Below are positions 8,129-18,197 of a DNA stretch of 64,000 nt, in pieces. The stretch lies in NCBI RefSeq assembly GCF_000153125.2, contig NZ_CM002299.1:3050928-3114927 (forward strand). The letters run 5' to 3'. Made by a program: the position numbers and the translations under genes. The DNA is from Congregibacter litoralis KT71 (GTDB lineage Bacteria > Pseudomonadota > Gammaproteobacteria > Pseudomonadales > Halieaceae). The notes beneath the pieces were generated by a model that saw only the letters and a program-made list of their open reading frames with translations, searched no databases and was not told the DNA's origin. Positions within the stretch are counted from its first letter, which is position 1. Each line of letters starts with the position of its first letter.

Positions 8129-8267
8129 AACAGAAGCCAGATCAGCCGCTTTAGCTGCATTTTTATCCCGCCCGCAAGTTGGTACTTAAATCGGCGGCGT
8201 ACCTGTTCTGTTAAGTATCGCTATGTACTGTGCTGTTGAACGCAGCTCATTACCGGTAGCTTCGGAA

Positions 8268-8480
8268 TCATAGAGAAGAATACAAGGCGTCGAGTACAGT
8301 CTTCGTAGCCTGAAAGGCGGTTCTATCCTGCGCCCTGTGTCGAGCCACCAGTGGCCATGGATTAGGTAATCGCTTGCTGATAGAGCTCGCCTGTTCGCCC
8401 GCGTAGAACGCTTTTAAAGACAGGAGCTCAACGTCACTGAATAGTGCAGAAGCCGGAGTTAAAAATTGAGGGTCGCGCAC
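8268..8480 (-). CDS. Small hypothetical protein
   Basis: 70 residues with a GTG start at 8480 and a strong ribosome binding site (AAGGAGAT, 6-7 nt upstream), which is the main reason to believe it. The translation (RDPQFLTPASALFSDVELL and onward) is compositionally normal and predicted helical. No family recognised. It lies upstream of the two-gene operon at 5541-8080 on the same strand and could be its first member. Confidence 0.5.
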   Translation of the reverse strand: MRDPQFLTPASALFSDVELLSLKAFYAGEQASSISKRLPNPWPLVARHRAQDRTAFQATKTVLDALYSSL

Positions 8481-9007
8481 GGAATATCTCCTTTTTGTTC
8501 CATACCTGCGCAGCAGGGCCTATGGCGCATCGATTAACCACCGTTCCCGGAGTGGGCGGTTGGTGGGGACGAACCCCTCTTGATGCCCCTTTATCATCTC
8601 ATAGCCAAGATCAAATGGCTTGTTCATCAGGCAAAACGTTATCGACTACGTGACAACCGTCACGTTTTGCAACCCCCAAAAGAGCTATCTGTAAGACGCA
8701 TCTTGAACAATACCCACCACAGCAGCGATTGTTGTACTCGATGAATGAACTGATACTTTGAGGTTTCACACTGGACACCCAGAAAACCCGGGATACCTTG
8801 TAGGCGAGATAATTTAGGTGCAACCGATACGATCTCCGGAGGCAAACCGAAATTCGCCTAATTTGTCCGGTCCAAATGGCTGATCTAAGTCAATAAGCGA
8901 CCGGCCGTTCGAAGTACCATATGCTAGAGGATGGATTGGTCTCGCATTAATAAGGCGAATGTCACAATCGAAGTGGACCGCCATAGAATGCCGAAAAGGA
9001 GAAAAAA
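8481..9007. other. Intergenic region between divergent transcription units
   Basis: About 520 bp with no ORF that has both a ribosome binding site and protein-like composition. It must hold the promoters for the leftward small gene and for the rightward GTPase operon starting at 9008. I see no clear operator. Confidence 0.5.
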
Positions 9008-9505
9008 GTGTCGCAGGTAATGACCCAGACTGATGCTCTTGTAGAGCTGAGACTGCTTACACCAAAAGTAACACTAGACGATCGGGACGATTTCTTCGTC
9101 ACGTTGATCAATAGTGATCTTCCAATGGAAATTGTCACAAGACTCACAGCGTTGTGGGACGTAACAAGGGAGGTTGGTGGAGAAATTGTGTACGTTGGCA
9201 AGCTCATTGTTTACGAAATAATGGAATTCATTGCAAAGTTTCCTCACCTAACCATTGGATTGGCAATTGGCGCAGTGCTGCATACTCTCCTAGCAGCCGT
9301 GCCTATAATCGGCCCGATTCTCACCCCGATAGCTGCTGCAGTGAGTGCCAGCATAGGATTTAGATTGGACAGCGGAAAACCGTTATCTGGCAGTTTAGAG
9401 GGAACATTAATCAACACGTTCGCTGATATTGTAGCGATGGCAAAATCCTTCCTGCAGTGGTTTCTCAACGTGCTCAAGCTGGCATTTGCAGATGCGACCA
9501 ACTGA
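9008..9505 (+). CDS. Membrane-hairpin hypothetical protein, first gene of a GTPase operon
   Basis: 165 residues, GTG start with AAGGAG 8 nt upstream. An N-terminal helical part is followed by one long hydrophobic stretch (residues 81-115, with a central Pro-Ile-Ile-Gly-Pro turn) that can form a membrane hairpin as in colicin-like or glycine-zipper proteins. A second weakly hydrophobic helix is near the C-terminus. No family recognised. Its 3' end overlaps the start of the first GTPase gene, so the two are translated together and may act on the same membrane. Confidence 0.65.
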   Translation: MSQVMTQTDALVELRLLTPKVTLDDRDDFFVTLINSDLPMEIVTRLTALWDVTREVGGEIVYVGKLIVYEIMEFIAKFPHLTIGLAIGAVLHTLLAAVPIIGPILTPIAAAVSASIGFRLDSGKPLSGSLEGTLINTFADIVAMAKSFLQWFLNVLKLAFADATN

Positions 9506-11234
9506 CAGATCAGACAGCCAGTCGCGCAAGGAGTTGCTATCGGCACTTAAGCGCCTGGAGAAGGCTCGACCAGACAAAATCGGACTAGCTGGGGACTTGA
9601 TCAGCACAAGTCTCGGCGTGACTGGGGGCGTTGCCGCGTCCGGATCCGTTGCTGCCGCGGTTGGCGCAACCACAATACTCGGATCCAGTACTCTTGGCGG
9701 CGCTTTAGGCGGTATCTTTATTGCCACCACCCCAATCGGCTGGGTGGTTGGAGCCGGGCTCGCTGGCGGCGCACTTGGCTATGGTGCCACACGACTAATT
9801 CGAAACGGTGAAGTCCAAGACCGAGCCAAGAAATCAATCTACGAGAGGCTCAAAAAGCGCCTCGCAAGTGCAGAAACTAGCAGTGGCTACGAGGCCATCG
9901 ATGTACCCATCCAACAATTTGAAATAGACAACAAGGACTCTTACTACGACTTTGTAAAACAGCTTAGAAAGGCCGTCAGCTCACGGACGATATCATCTGA
10001 ACCCGCGGAGCGTCTGCTTGGGTCCGTCACGTCTGGCGCAATGGGGATACAAGAAGCAAAAAGTATTTTGGGTAACACCCAATCGGAAACAACTTCCGAA
10101 CCGTCGAAACCCTCTCAGAATCAATGGCTTTCGTTGGACACATATCGCGACTTACTCCAACGCAGCGTGCTAGCGGACGTTGATCCAGAACTGGATCAAC
10201 TCGAAACGTACCTGCATCAACACGTCCCCCGGATCTGGCTTCTCGGTAAAACCGGTGCAGGAAAAAGCTCACTTATCTCCGAGATCACCGGCCAAAGCGA
10301 TATCGAGATTGGCAACGGTTTTGAGCCATGTACCGGGGAGATCACACGATACCTATATCCCACTGAACAGCCAATTATGGAGTTCTTGGATACCCGAGGA
10401 CTGAGCGAAGCTGGCTATGTCGCGACCGATGATGTTAGCGAAGCTTCAAATAATACGCACGCGATTCTGGTGGTCATCAAGATAGACGATCCAGAGCAGT
10501 CGGCAGTAATAGAGACACTCTCGAAACTACAAAAACAGTCACTCGAACGCGTTCTTGTGATCTACACCACTCCGCACGGCATAAATGATCCAGCGGAATC
10601 GAAAAGAGCTGTCAACCACCTGCATAATCTCCTCAAAAGGCAGCTAAAAATGAACTTGCCGTTCGTTGTTGTCGATTTTTCGACCAAAACGAACGTCGAA
10701 GCACTTCGAGAGCGCTTGTCAGAGATGATGCCATCGGCAGCAGTGTTCTTGCGCCAAAACGTGGCAACAACGCATGAGGAAAAGATTTATCTGAATCAGC
10801 GAGAAAAGATCCTCTGGCACAGCGGTGCTGCAGCGTCCGCAGATCTGGTACCTGGAGTAGGCTTGATAGCCGTACCATCAGTACAGATCAAAATGCTGTA
10901 CCAACTTGCAGAGGCTTATGGTCTTGCGTGGCACAAGCAAGAAATACTTGAGTTTATCGGCTGCCTTGGCGCCGGCTTTGCCACGTCTTACGGCTCACGG
11001 GCATTGGTAACGCAGGTCGGTCGCTTTATCCCGGTCTGGGGACAAACTATCGGGCAAGCCACTGCTATGGCCCTGTCGTTTGGACTGACTTTTGCGTTAG
11101 GCCGAGGCGCCTGCTACTACATGTATCAAAAACGGAATGGGCAGGAGGTTGATATCGATGAGCTTAAGTCAGTGTATGAGCAAGCGTTAAACCGAGGAAA
11201 CTGGGACATTCAATCCGGCGAAAAAAGTGCGTAA
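9492..11234 (+). CDS. Era/dynamin-like GTPase with glycine-zipper and DUF697-like membrane region
   Basis: About 580 residues. Residues 30-95 form a Gly/Ala-rich hydrophobic zone. The GTPase domain has Walker A GKTGAGKSS near residue 254 and G3 DTRGL near residue 300. A DUF697-like region follows near residues 441-475 (SADLVPGVGLIAVPSVQIKM) with further hydrophobic helices. Such proteins are membrane-associated GTPases. I use the ATG at 9492; a TTG at 9486 is also possible. It overlaps the upstream gene by 14 nt and the second GTPase by 8 nt. GTPase class is firm; the biological role is unknown. Confidence 0.8.
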   Translation: MRPTDRSDSQSRKELLSALKRLEKARPDKIGLAGDLISTSLGVTGGVAASGSVAAAVGATTILGSSTLGGALGGIFIATTPIGWVVGAGLAGGALGYGATRLIRNGEVQDRAKKSIYERLKKRLASAETSSGYEAIDVPIQQFEIDNKDSYYDFVKQLRKAVSSRTISSEPAERLLGSVTSGAMGIQEAKSILGNTQSETTSEPSKPSQNQWLSLDTYRDLLQRSVLADVDPELDQLETYLHQHVPRIWLLGKTGAGKSSLISEITGQSDIEIGNGFEPCTGEITRYLYPTEQPIMEFLDTRGLSEAGYVATDDVSEASNNTHAILVVIKIDDPEQSAVIETLSKLQKQSLERVLVIYTTPHGINDPAESKRAVNHLHNLLKRQLKMNLPFVVVDFSTKTNVEALRERLSEMMPSAAVFLRQNVATTHEEKIYLNQREKILWHSGAAASADLVPGVGLIAVPSVQIKMLYQLAEAYGLAWHKQEILEFIGCLGAGFATSYGSRALVTQVGRFIPVWGQTIGQATAMALSFGLTFALGRGACYYMYQKRNGQEVDIDELKSVYEQALNRGNWDIQSGEKSA

Positions 11235-12644
11235 CCTAATTTTCAAGTGGCCAGCACTACTCCTAATAAGCACCCTTCCCGTGCTGACCTTGCTAATTGT
11301 GCAAGGTGCGCTAAGCATCTATCGAAATACATTTTATAGCTGGAGCCTGATTTCTGCCATTGGCGTAATAGCCGTCATATCGGGGCTATCTGGCTGGCTA
11401 ATTTGGCGAAACCGCACATCACCCACTACCGACAGCCAGGCCACAGATATGGTACAGGCGAATCCCACTTGGGGTACGTTTCAACAAAGCGTTTGGGACG
11501 AAACGAGTGCCGTCATTACGGATCTATTAAAGAAAGATAGCCGGCTAGACGCGATCCCACACCACTCAATGAGTGTTCTTCGGAAGATTTCAGCAAGCTG
11601 GAACAAAACCCAAACGCACTCTGAGTATGCAGCAACAGTTCCAGAGGCCCTACTTGCAGCGGAAGTTCTTGCCACTCGGTATCGTAAGGTGCTGATTGAG
11701 AACGTACCTTTTTCGGGAGACATAAAGGTGTCAACGGTTTTGCAGGCCTGGGACATCTATCAGTCACATGGAACCAAACTTCAAAACGCCTACAAAGCTT
11801 ATCGCGTTTACTCCGCATTTAGTATACCCGGCGTATTGAAGGAGCTCGCGTCGGCCTTGCTAGGCCCACTTAGTGACCAGGCATTGGAAAACCTAATCTA
11901 CAACCTGAAAAGAGCCTATCTGCTAGAGGTAGCGAGCGTCGCGATCGACCTCTACTCAGGGATGTTTAAAAGAGCGAATGATGAGCTGGACTTTGCTCAA
12001 GACATTCAGAAAGACCGTGATATCGCGGCGAGAGAGGTCGGACCAATCAGGATTATGGTTATTGGTCAGACAAGTTCTGGGAAGTCTTCGTTGATCAACG
12101 CGATTCTCGATCAATTTAAGGCGGAGTCAGGCCTAACCCCCACGACTGAGACTGACTCCGCATACGAATTCTCTCTCTCCGATGGCTTTGATACATACAT
12201 CATAGATACTCCAGGCATTGATCGAGGAGCCAAGTCAGTAGATGAAACTGTTTCAAAGATCGCCAATGCCGACCTACTGATATGGGTAATGCGGTCTAAT
12301 CAACCAGGGCGAAGCATAGATAGCGATGTAAACATCGAGTTGAATGACTACTTTGGAAACAATACCAATCAGCAAAGACCCATAGTTATAGTCGCAGCAA
12401 CACACATTGATTGTATCCCCGCATTTACCAGTGCGAGCGAGAATACTCTCATGCAAGTCACGCGACCTTTAGCTGAAGCTTGCAGCAAAGTGGTAGATTT
12501 TGATGAGTTCTGTCCGCTATCCCTCGTGGAGCCATGCTTAGGAGTCTCTGAGCTACGGAATGTAATTGCGAACTCTTATGAAAAGGCGCTGAACACTAGA
12601 TTGAATCGGATCCGCACACTAAAACCTGAATCGCCACCAGTTTG

Positions 12645-13517
12645 CTAGACACCTTTCAGCTGTTTTTCGTGATGCTGTTCGTAGTCTACAGGTGACAGCA
12701 GGCTGTTCGAGCCATGCCGGCGTCTGACGTTGTAGAACATCTCGATATAGTCAAAGATATCGGCCCGGGCATCCTGCCGGGTCGGATATATCTTGCGCTT
12801 CACGCGCTCGCGTTTCAGAAGCTGGAAGAAGCTTTCAGCGACTGCGTTGTCATGGCAGTTGCCGCGTCTGCTCATACTGCCCTCAAGGCCGTTTGCGCGT
12901 AGAAACGCGCTCCAGTCATAGCTTGTGTATTGACTGCCCTGGTCCGAATGAACAAGTACCTTGCTCACCGGCTTGCGACGCCACACCGACATCAACAAGG
13001 CATCTAGAACCAGATCGCTCGTGATCCGTGATTGCATCGACCAGCCAATCACCCGGCGCGAGAATAAGTCGATGACCACGGCCAGGTACAACCAGCCTTC
13101 GTGGGTCCGAATATGGGTGATGTCGGTCGCCCATCGCTCGTTCGGCGCAGCCGGATTAAACTGTCTCTGCAGTACGTTAGGCGTCACATCATGCGCTTTG
13201 CCAACCTTATGCCGTGGCTTGCGATATCCAACCTGCGCCCTGATTCCAGCGTCTTTCATGAGACGGTGGACACGGTTGGGGCCGCAACACTCGCCTATTT
13301 CATGCAAATCACGATGGATCTTCCGATAGCCATACACAGCACCGGACTCGAGCCAGAACTGCTTGATCAGGCCAGAGAGCCGCTTGTCCTCACAACCGCG
13401 AGCCGATAGCGGCTGTCGACGCCACGCATAGAAACCGCTGGGGTGAACGTTAAGCAAAGAACACAGATGCCGCACCGGCAACTGGTGGCGATGGGATTGA
13501 ATAAAAGCGTACCTCAC
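12645..13517 (-). CDS. IS3-family transposase OrfB, type 2 copy A
   Basis: 290 residues. DDE core: Asp in WATDITHI, Asp in VHSDQGSQY and Glu in NAVAESFFQ. It begins with GTG overlapping the orfA stop and lies in the -1 frame relative to orfA. An A7 run in the orfA end is the likely slippage site for an OrfAB fusion. Confidence 0.9.
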   Translation of the reverse strand: MRYAFIQSHRHQLPVRHLCSLLNVHPSGFYAWRRQPLSARGCEDKRLSGLIKQFWLESGAVYGYRKIHRDLHEIGECCGPNRVHRLMKDAGIRAQVGYRKPRHKVGKAHDVTPNVLQRQFNPAAPNERWATDITHIRTHEGWLYLAVVIDLFSRRVIGWSMQSRITSDLVLDALLMSVWRRKPVSKVLVHSDQGSQYTSYDWSAFLRANGLEGSMSRRGNCHDNAVAESFFQLLKRERVKRKIYPTRQDARADIFDYIEMFYNVRRRHGSNSLLSPVDYEQHHEKQLKGV

Positions 13518-13792
13518 TCGGATTGGCTCGCGAAGTACGCCGCGGCTTTTTTTAGAATGTCACGCTCCTCCGTGACACGCTTAAGCTCTTTTTGTAGCCG
13601 ACGAATCTCGGCCTGATCATCAGCCTCCACTCGATGTTGCTCAGCAGCCGGCCCGTACTTCTTCACCCAGGCATACAGACTGTGCGTCGTCACGCCCAGC
13701 CGACTGGCCACGTCCGCCACGCTGTAGCCGCGATCCGTGATCTGGCGAACGGCTTCTCTCTTGAATTCTTCGGGGTAACGCTTGTTGCTCAT
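13514..13792 (-). CDS. IS3-family OrfA, type 2 copy A
   Basis: About 92 residues from the ATG at 13792, with GAGAGG upstream. Helix-turn-helix YPEEFKREAVRQI...SVADVASRLGV, then a charged leucine-zipper-like helix. It overlaps orfB by 4 nt. Confidence 0.86.
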   Translation of the reverse strand: MSNKRYPEEFKREAVRQITDRGYSVADVASRLGVTTHSLYAWVKKYGPAAEQHRVEADDQAEIRRLQKELKRVTEERDILKKAAAYFASQSE

Positions 13793-14095
13793 AAACACCT
13801 CTCTGATAGCCATTTTGTATGGCTGAAAGGTGTCTAGCAAACTGGTGGCGATTCAACCCGCATTTTCGCAAAGTGCCTGGAAGGAATTAGACCGTTTAAA
13901 AAATGGAACCATCCAAGGGCTTAAACTTGCAGCAAAGACAAAGGATTGAGTTAGCAAACCAAAGTAATCCCTTAGGCACGTCTTTTCTATTTTGATCGCT
14001 TGCCGACATCATAGAACCCAGCTGCCAGGGTAATTCGAAGACTGGTTCTCCGCCAATACTACTTATAGGCATAGAGGGCATAAACAATTTTTAAA

Positions 14096-14899
14096 GTGTT
14101 TCTTTTCCTAATCGGCTTGATAATGCTTACCGCTGTGTTTCGGCTGGCATATCGCGTGGTAACTCACTTAATCCGCATTTTTCGTCCTGTTTGCCGGTTT
14201 ATTCAGCCCGTTCTCCGCTTCATAGCACTCTCTCCCCGATTCGCATTAGACTCAATCGAATATCTTCTCCGCTCTGCTTTCTCTCCTATTCTCGTGATCC
14301 CAATAATTGTCTCAGGATCAACAATTACTAGTGAAACACTACTATCCTCTACGGCATTTTTTTTGGGGATCATAGGAGGCATGTATTTTCTGCAGCTTAG
14401 GTACCGCCATAAATTAGAAAGTCTGATCGATGAAAAGAACAGCTCTCTGCAGAGAACGCTTTTATTGGCAACCCTGATTTTTTCCGGCTATGCACTTTAT
14501 AACAGTTTCGCACACATTTTTCTGAATCTATGGATTTTCAAGATCCCACTGACAGCCCAATCTATAAGCGACCAAGGTTTGGTTATCCCTTTAAGCGCCA
14601 CTCTACTCTTAGTCTCCGTGGCCGGAGCATTTTACTTTAGGCAGAAAAACGAGGCGGCGACGCCTCTATTCCTTGGGCTTATCTCTTTTCAAATGAATCT
14701 GATCGCAGTAGCGTGCCTGTACGTCATCAGGGATTTCAATGACAGTCACAAATACTTTAGCTTAGAGGTAGGCCGCGGTTTTTTCGCGCTTCTAGTAAGT
14801 GGGCTTTGTCTTTCGCTCTATATTGCAATACAAAGGCTCACAGTCTCGAGCATAAATGAGAAGTCATCCAGCGATAGCAAAACACGCACTGCCGCTTAA
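14096..14899 (+). CDS. Polytopic membrane protein, unknown function
   Basis: Up to 267 residues with about six or seven hydrophobic segments, basic loops after the first helix and a hydrophilic C-terminal tail (SSINEKSSSDSKTRTAA). The GTG at 14096 has no good ribosome binding site; the ATG at 14120 is an alternative. No family recognised. It sits between the IS-interrupted GTPase gene and another IS3 element, on the same strand as the GTPases, so it may be a fourth member of that group. Confidence 0.6.
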   Translation: MFLFLIGLIMLTAVFRLAYRVVTHLIRIFRPVCRFIQPVLRFIALSPRFALDSIEYLLRSAFSPILVIPIIVSGSTITSETLLSSTAFFLGIIGGMYFLQLRYRHKLESLIDEKNSSLQRTLLLATLIFSGYALYNSFAHIFLNLWIFKIPLTAQSISDQGLVIPLSATLLLVSVAGAFYFRQKNEAATPLFLGLISFQMNLIAVACLYVIRDFNDSHKYFSLEVGRGFFALLVSGLCLSLYIAIQRLTVSSINEKSSSDSKTRTAA

Positions 14900-14969
14900 A
14901 CGCAGAAGGGTTCTACCCCGATTTTACGGACACTTCAAAGAAGCCCGATAATGGGCAAAAGGAGTGTTT

Positions 14970-15257
14970 ATGTCCAAGAGAAGGAAGTACAGCCCAGAGT
15001 TTAAGCGCGGTGCTGTGCAGCAAGTTCAACAGCCTGGCGTAAGCTGCGCACAGGTGGCTCGGGAGTTGGGCATCGGGCCCAACTTGCTGACCCGCTGGAA
15101 GCGTGAGGCCGAATTGGAGGGTGCCAGGGCCTTCGGTGGCACGGGCAATGCGCGCGATGAAGAAGTTGCACAACTGAGGCGCGAGCTGGCCCGGGTGAAG
15201 AAGGAACGCGATTTTTTGCGCGAAGCGGCAACGTTCTTTGCAAAGGGATCGTCCTGA
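14970..15257 (+). CDS. IS3-family OrfA, type 3
   Basis: About 95 residues from the ATG at 14970, preceded by AAAGGAG. Helix-turn-helix [13 protein letters not shown]...[11 protein letters not shown] and a C-terminal coiled helix. A TTTTTTG run near the end (codons GAT TTT TTG) fits a -1 slippery site. Confidence 0.85.
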   Translation: MSKRRKYSPEFKRGAVQQVQQPGVSCAQVARELGIGPNLLTRWKREAELEGARAFGGTGNARDEEVAQLRRELARVKKERDFLREAATFFAKGSS

Positions 15258-15301
15258 GGTACCAGGCGATTCAGCGTTGTCGCAGTGAATTCCCCCTCCG
15301 C

Positions 15302-16126
15302 ATGATGTGCCGGTGCCTAAAGGTGTCGCCTAGCGGCTATTACGACTGGGAGAGGCGTTTACCCAGTGATCGGCATGTCGACAACGAGCGGTTGCTTAGG
15401 CGTATCCGCGAGATCCACGAAGACAGTCGAGGTGCCATTGGCGCCCCGCGCATGCATGAGGACCTAAGCGATGCCGGTGAGACTGCCAGCAAGAATCGCA
15501 TTGCTCGCCTTATGGCACGCGATGGCCTACAAGGCTGGCCTCGTAAGAAGAAGCGAGGTCAGCGCGGCAGACCGGGCTTACCGCCGCCAGGCGTGCGTAA
15601 TCTTTTGGAGCGAGATTTCAACGCATTGGAACCGGAGACCAAGTGGGTCACCGACATTACCGAGTTCAAGACGGATGAGGGCAAGCTGTTTTTGTGCGTT
15701 GTCGTCGACCTCTTTAACAAGATCGTAGTGGGTTGGTCGATGCATCATCGTCAGGATCGCCAAATGGTTCTTAGAGCGATTGAGATGGCCTTATGGCAAC
15801 GCCAAGGCGGGTGGTCTGTCATTCTGCATTCTGATCGCGGTACGCAATTTCGCAGCGGCGATTACCAGCGGTTTCTCAAGCAAAATGCACTGGTCTGCTC
15901 AATGAGCGCCGTGGGTCATTGCGGTGACAACGCGGCTTGCGAAGGCTTCTTTGGTCTTCTGAAACGGGAGCGCACTCACCATACAAAATATCGGACTTTG
16001 GATATCGCTAAAGCAGATATATTTGACTACATCGAGCGATTCCATAATCCTCGCATGAGACGAAGAGTGGCAAGGCAAGACCTGAAGTTTTCAGGCGTTT
16101 TAAAACCGTCCGTGGAATCGGGGTAG
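15302..16126 (+). CDS. IS3-family transposase OrfB, type 3
   Basis: 274 residues from the first ATG. The frame is open upstream to the orfA slippery run, so the natural product is probably an OrfAB fusion. DDE core: Asp in WVTDITEF, Asp in LHSDRGTQF and Glu in NAACEGFFG. The C-terminus departs from the common IS3 'YLSP' ending ([14 protein letters not shown] and onward). That ending is compatible with some IS3 relatives, so I do not call it truncated. Confidence 0.85.
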   Translation: MMCRCLKVSPSGYYDWERRLPSDRHVDNERLLRRIREIHEDSRGAIGAPRMHEDLSDAGETASKNRIARLMARDGLQGWPRKKKRGQRGRPGLPPPGVRNLLERDFNALEPETKWVTDITEFKTDEGKLFLCVVVDLFNKIVVGWSMHHRQDRQMVLRAIEMALWQRQGGWSVILHSDRGTQFRSGDYQRFLKQNALVCSMSAVGHCGDNAACEGFFGLLKRERTHHTKYRTLDIAKADIFDYIERFHNPRMRRRVARQDLKFSGVLKPSVESG

Positions 16127-16131
16127 AACCC

Positions 16132-16567
16132 GAACGAGGCAATTAGCATTAACCCCAAATGTACGGCCGCTCGACTAAAGGCCATCCATACCAGGGAAAC
16201 GCACAGCAGCACTGTAAAACTTCTGCTCGATAATCAGTGTGTGTTCCAGCCTTTTTGGGATGCGCACCACGGCGACGAATCGGAGTCTGACTGGGAGACG
16301 CGCTTTGCTGAAACTAAATCAGGCGCGCATAGAGCCCTAGCGCGAAGCGATACCACAACCGTGTTGAGTATCGTTTTGACACGTCTCTACACGCTGCGCA
16401 ATCAATTGATTCACGGCGGGGCAACCTGGAGCGGTAGCGTCAACAGAGGTCAACTGCGCGACTGTTCAAAGTTCTTGGGCGAACTGGTGCCCACGTTAAT
16501 ACAAGTAATGATGGATCATCCCAATACGCTCTGGGGTGAGGCTTGCTATCCCGTAGTTGAGGTCTAG
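16132..16567 (+). pseudogene. C-terminal fragment of a HEPN (Apea-like) protein
   Basis: The frame is open from the IS border. It reads AISINPKCTAARLKAIHTRE, then QPFWDAHHG, then TLRNQLIHGGATWSGSVNR. The RNQLIH segment is the HEPN Rx4H motif, and the block up to YPVVEV is typical of the C-terminus of a family of about 250-residue HEPN hypotheticals found near defence genes. The N-terminal half is missing: left of the IS lies an unrelated membrane-protein gene, so insertion was probably accompanied by a deletion. Confidence 0.65.
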
Positions 16568-17022
16568 CACCGCACAGAATCCACAGATACCCGCGTTTTC
16601 GATCAGGCGAGCTGCCTCGTGCCTCTGCACCTCGGAAAATTTGTACATCCAAGAAACTGCTGCCCAGCGTTCACGCCTTTCTTCGCAACCCTTACAGTCA
16701 TCTGAGAGCCACACACCGGGCACAGTGGATTAGCCGCAGCTTTGGTGAGCGAAAGTCGGTGAGCACGATCTGTCTCCGCGGAGCGTTCGTGACGGGCATC
16801 TTCGATCGCCTGCACCGCCGCATATACCTCGGCGTCAGAGTGCCGGGGCACCTCAAATTTGCGTATATATGATGCCAATTCACGCCGAAGGACCAAGTTG
16901 CGAGGCTTTTCTTTCTTGAACGTCGCCGTGCCCGTCAGGACCACCAGTGATTCCAGTTCATCTTCGGCCAATCCTGTGACGGTAGCCACTGGGGTCGGTC
17001 GGTTTTCGTAGAGTCCACCGGC

Positions 17023-17898
17023 TCAATATGCCACCTGACTGTGGCGGTGCTGCGTAGCGTACTGTACCGGGGATAGGTAACCGAGGCGCGCTTGTTTCCG
17101 AGTCCGGTTGTAGAAGATCTCAATATACTCCCGGATCGCTGCTCTCGCCTGCGCACGCGTCTCAAAGCGTTCATGGTGAATGAGCTCCGACTTCAGGATT
17201 CCCCAAACGCTCTCCATCGGCGCGTTGTCCCAACAGTTTCCTTTGCGGCTCATGGACGACAGCATCTGGTGCTGCCGTAGCAGCTGCTGATAGCTCCTCG
17301 CACAGTACTGACTGCCGCGATCGGAATGATGAAGAAGCCCAGGACCTGGTTGCCTGACATCGATCGCACGGCGCAGTGCCGTCTCCGTCAGGTTAACCGT
17401 CATCCGTTCCGACATCGCGTATCCGACAAGCTCCCCGTTGAACAGGTCTTTGATGCCTGCCAGGTACAGCCAGCCCTCGGCGGTGTCGACGTAGGTGAGA
17501 TCCGTCAGCCACACCTTGTTCGGCACATCGACGGAGAACTGTCTGGCAAGCCGGTTCGGCGCCACAGGCAGCCTGTGCTTCGAGTCCGTGGTCACACGGA
17601 ACCGCCGCTTCTGCTTGCAGCGAAGGCCCTGCTCGCGGCGAATACGCTTGATGCGGTGTACGCCGACACGAATACCGTTGTCGGCAAGATCGGACTGAAG
17701 TCGCTCGGGACCATACGTCCTGCGCGTGCGCTCGTGAGCCGCCTTGATCTCCAGCGTCAAACGCGCGTTCGCCTTCGACCGTGGTGACGGCGGCCGCTTG
17801 CGCCAGGCGTAGTAGCCGCTCTCGGATACGTCCAGCAGACGGCACATCGCGGCGACAGAGTGCTCGTGCCGTAGCCGGTGAATCTGCGCGTACCTCAC
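17023..17898 (-). CDS. IS3-family transposase OrfB, type 1 copy 2
   Basis: Same 291-residue DDE transposase as in copy 1, with GTG start overlapping the orfA stop. Probably expressed as an OrfAB fusion by -1 frameshifting. Confidence 0.9.
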   Translation of the reverse strand: MRYAQIHRLRHEHSVAAMCRLLDVSESGYYAWRKRPPSPRSKANARLTLEIKAAHERTRRTYGPERLQSDLADNGIRVGVHRIKRIRREQGLRCKQKRRFRVTTDSKHRLPVAPNRLARQFSVDVPNKVWLTDLTYVDTAEGWLYLAGIKDLFNGELVGYAMSERMTVNLTETALRRAIDVRQPGPGLLHHSDRGSQYCARSYQQLLRQHQMLSSMSRKGNCWDNAPMESVWGILKSELIHHERFETRAQARAAIREYIEIFYNRTRKQARLGYLSPVQYATQHRHSQVAY

Positions 17899-18197
17899 CG
17901 GGATTCCTTCGCGAAGTACGCCGCAAACTTTTTTAGCAGATCGCGCTCCTGCTTGACCTCAGCGAGCTCACGCCGGGCACGGGCCAGCTCCATCTCAAGC
18001 TCTGTGGGTGCGCGCTGATGCTCACCCACCTGCTTCAGCTTTCCTGCCCGGGCTGCACGCACCCAGTTACTGAGACTGCTCTTGGGGATCGACAGCCGCT
18101 CTGCCGCCTTCGCCACCGACATGCCGGTCGACTCAACCAGCTTCACGGCCTCAGCCCGGAACTCCGGCGTGTAAGATGCCTTGGGGATTCTTTCCAT
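17895..18197 (-). CDS. IS3-family OrfA, type 1 copy 2
   Basis: Same as the OrfA of copy 1, from the ATG at 18197 after GGAGG. Confidence 0.88.
   Translation of the reverse strand: MERIPKASYTPEFRAEAVKLVESTGMSVAKAAERLSIPKSSLSNWVRAARAGKLKQVGEHQRAPTELEMELARARRELAEVKQERDLLKKFAAYFAKESR

Larger units (their letters stand above)
12627..13855 (-). mobile_element. IS3-family element, type 2, copy A (1229 bp)
   Basis: Inverted ends start TGAATCGCCACCAGTTTGCT at both sides. The target duplication is ACC (12624-12626 and 13856-13858). The element carries orfA and orfB on the minus strand and is inserted in the 3' end of the second GTPase gene. Confidence 0.92.
11227..13949 (+). pseudogene. Second membrane-anchored GTPase, interrupted near its C-terminus by an IS3 element
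   Basis: GTG start at 11227. Two N-terminal membrane helices (residues about 8-60) precede a helical region and a GTPase domain with GQTSSGKSS near residue 280 and DTPGID near residue 327. A THID segment near residue 392 may be the G4 motif. The type 2 IS at 12627-13855 cuts the last 30 codons. Without the IS and one ACC duplication the frame continues as RTLKPAFSQSAWKELDRL to a TGA at 13949, giving 496 residues. In the interrupted form the protein ends in six IS-derived residues and may retain some function because the GTPase domain is whole. Confidence 0.8.
14908..16131 (+). mobile_element. IS3-family element, type 3 (about 1.22 kb)
   Basis: Ends GGGTTCTACCCCGATT and its inverted copy, with further similarity inward (ACGGAC). 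Flanked by a GAA duplication (14905-14907 and 16132-16134). It carries orfA and orfB in -1 relation. Sequence to its right is the remnant of a gene whose 5' part is missing. Confidence 0.85.

Noticed and set aside
8611..8845. Two short minus-strand ORFs upstream of the GTPase operon
   Set aside because: No ribosome binding site and no protein-like pattern.
15302..16126. Truncation of the type 3 IS transposase
   Set aside because: The unusual C-terminus ends just inside a good inverted repeat and a 3-bp target duplication, so the element looks complete.
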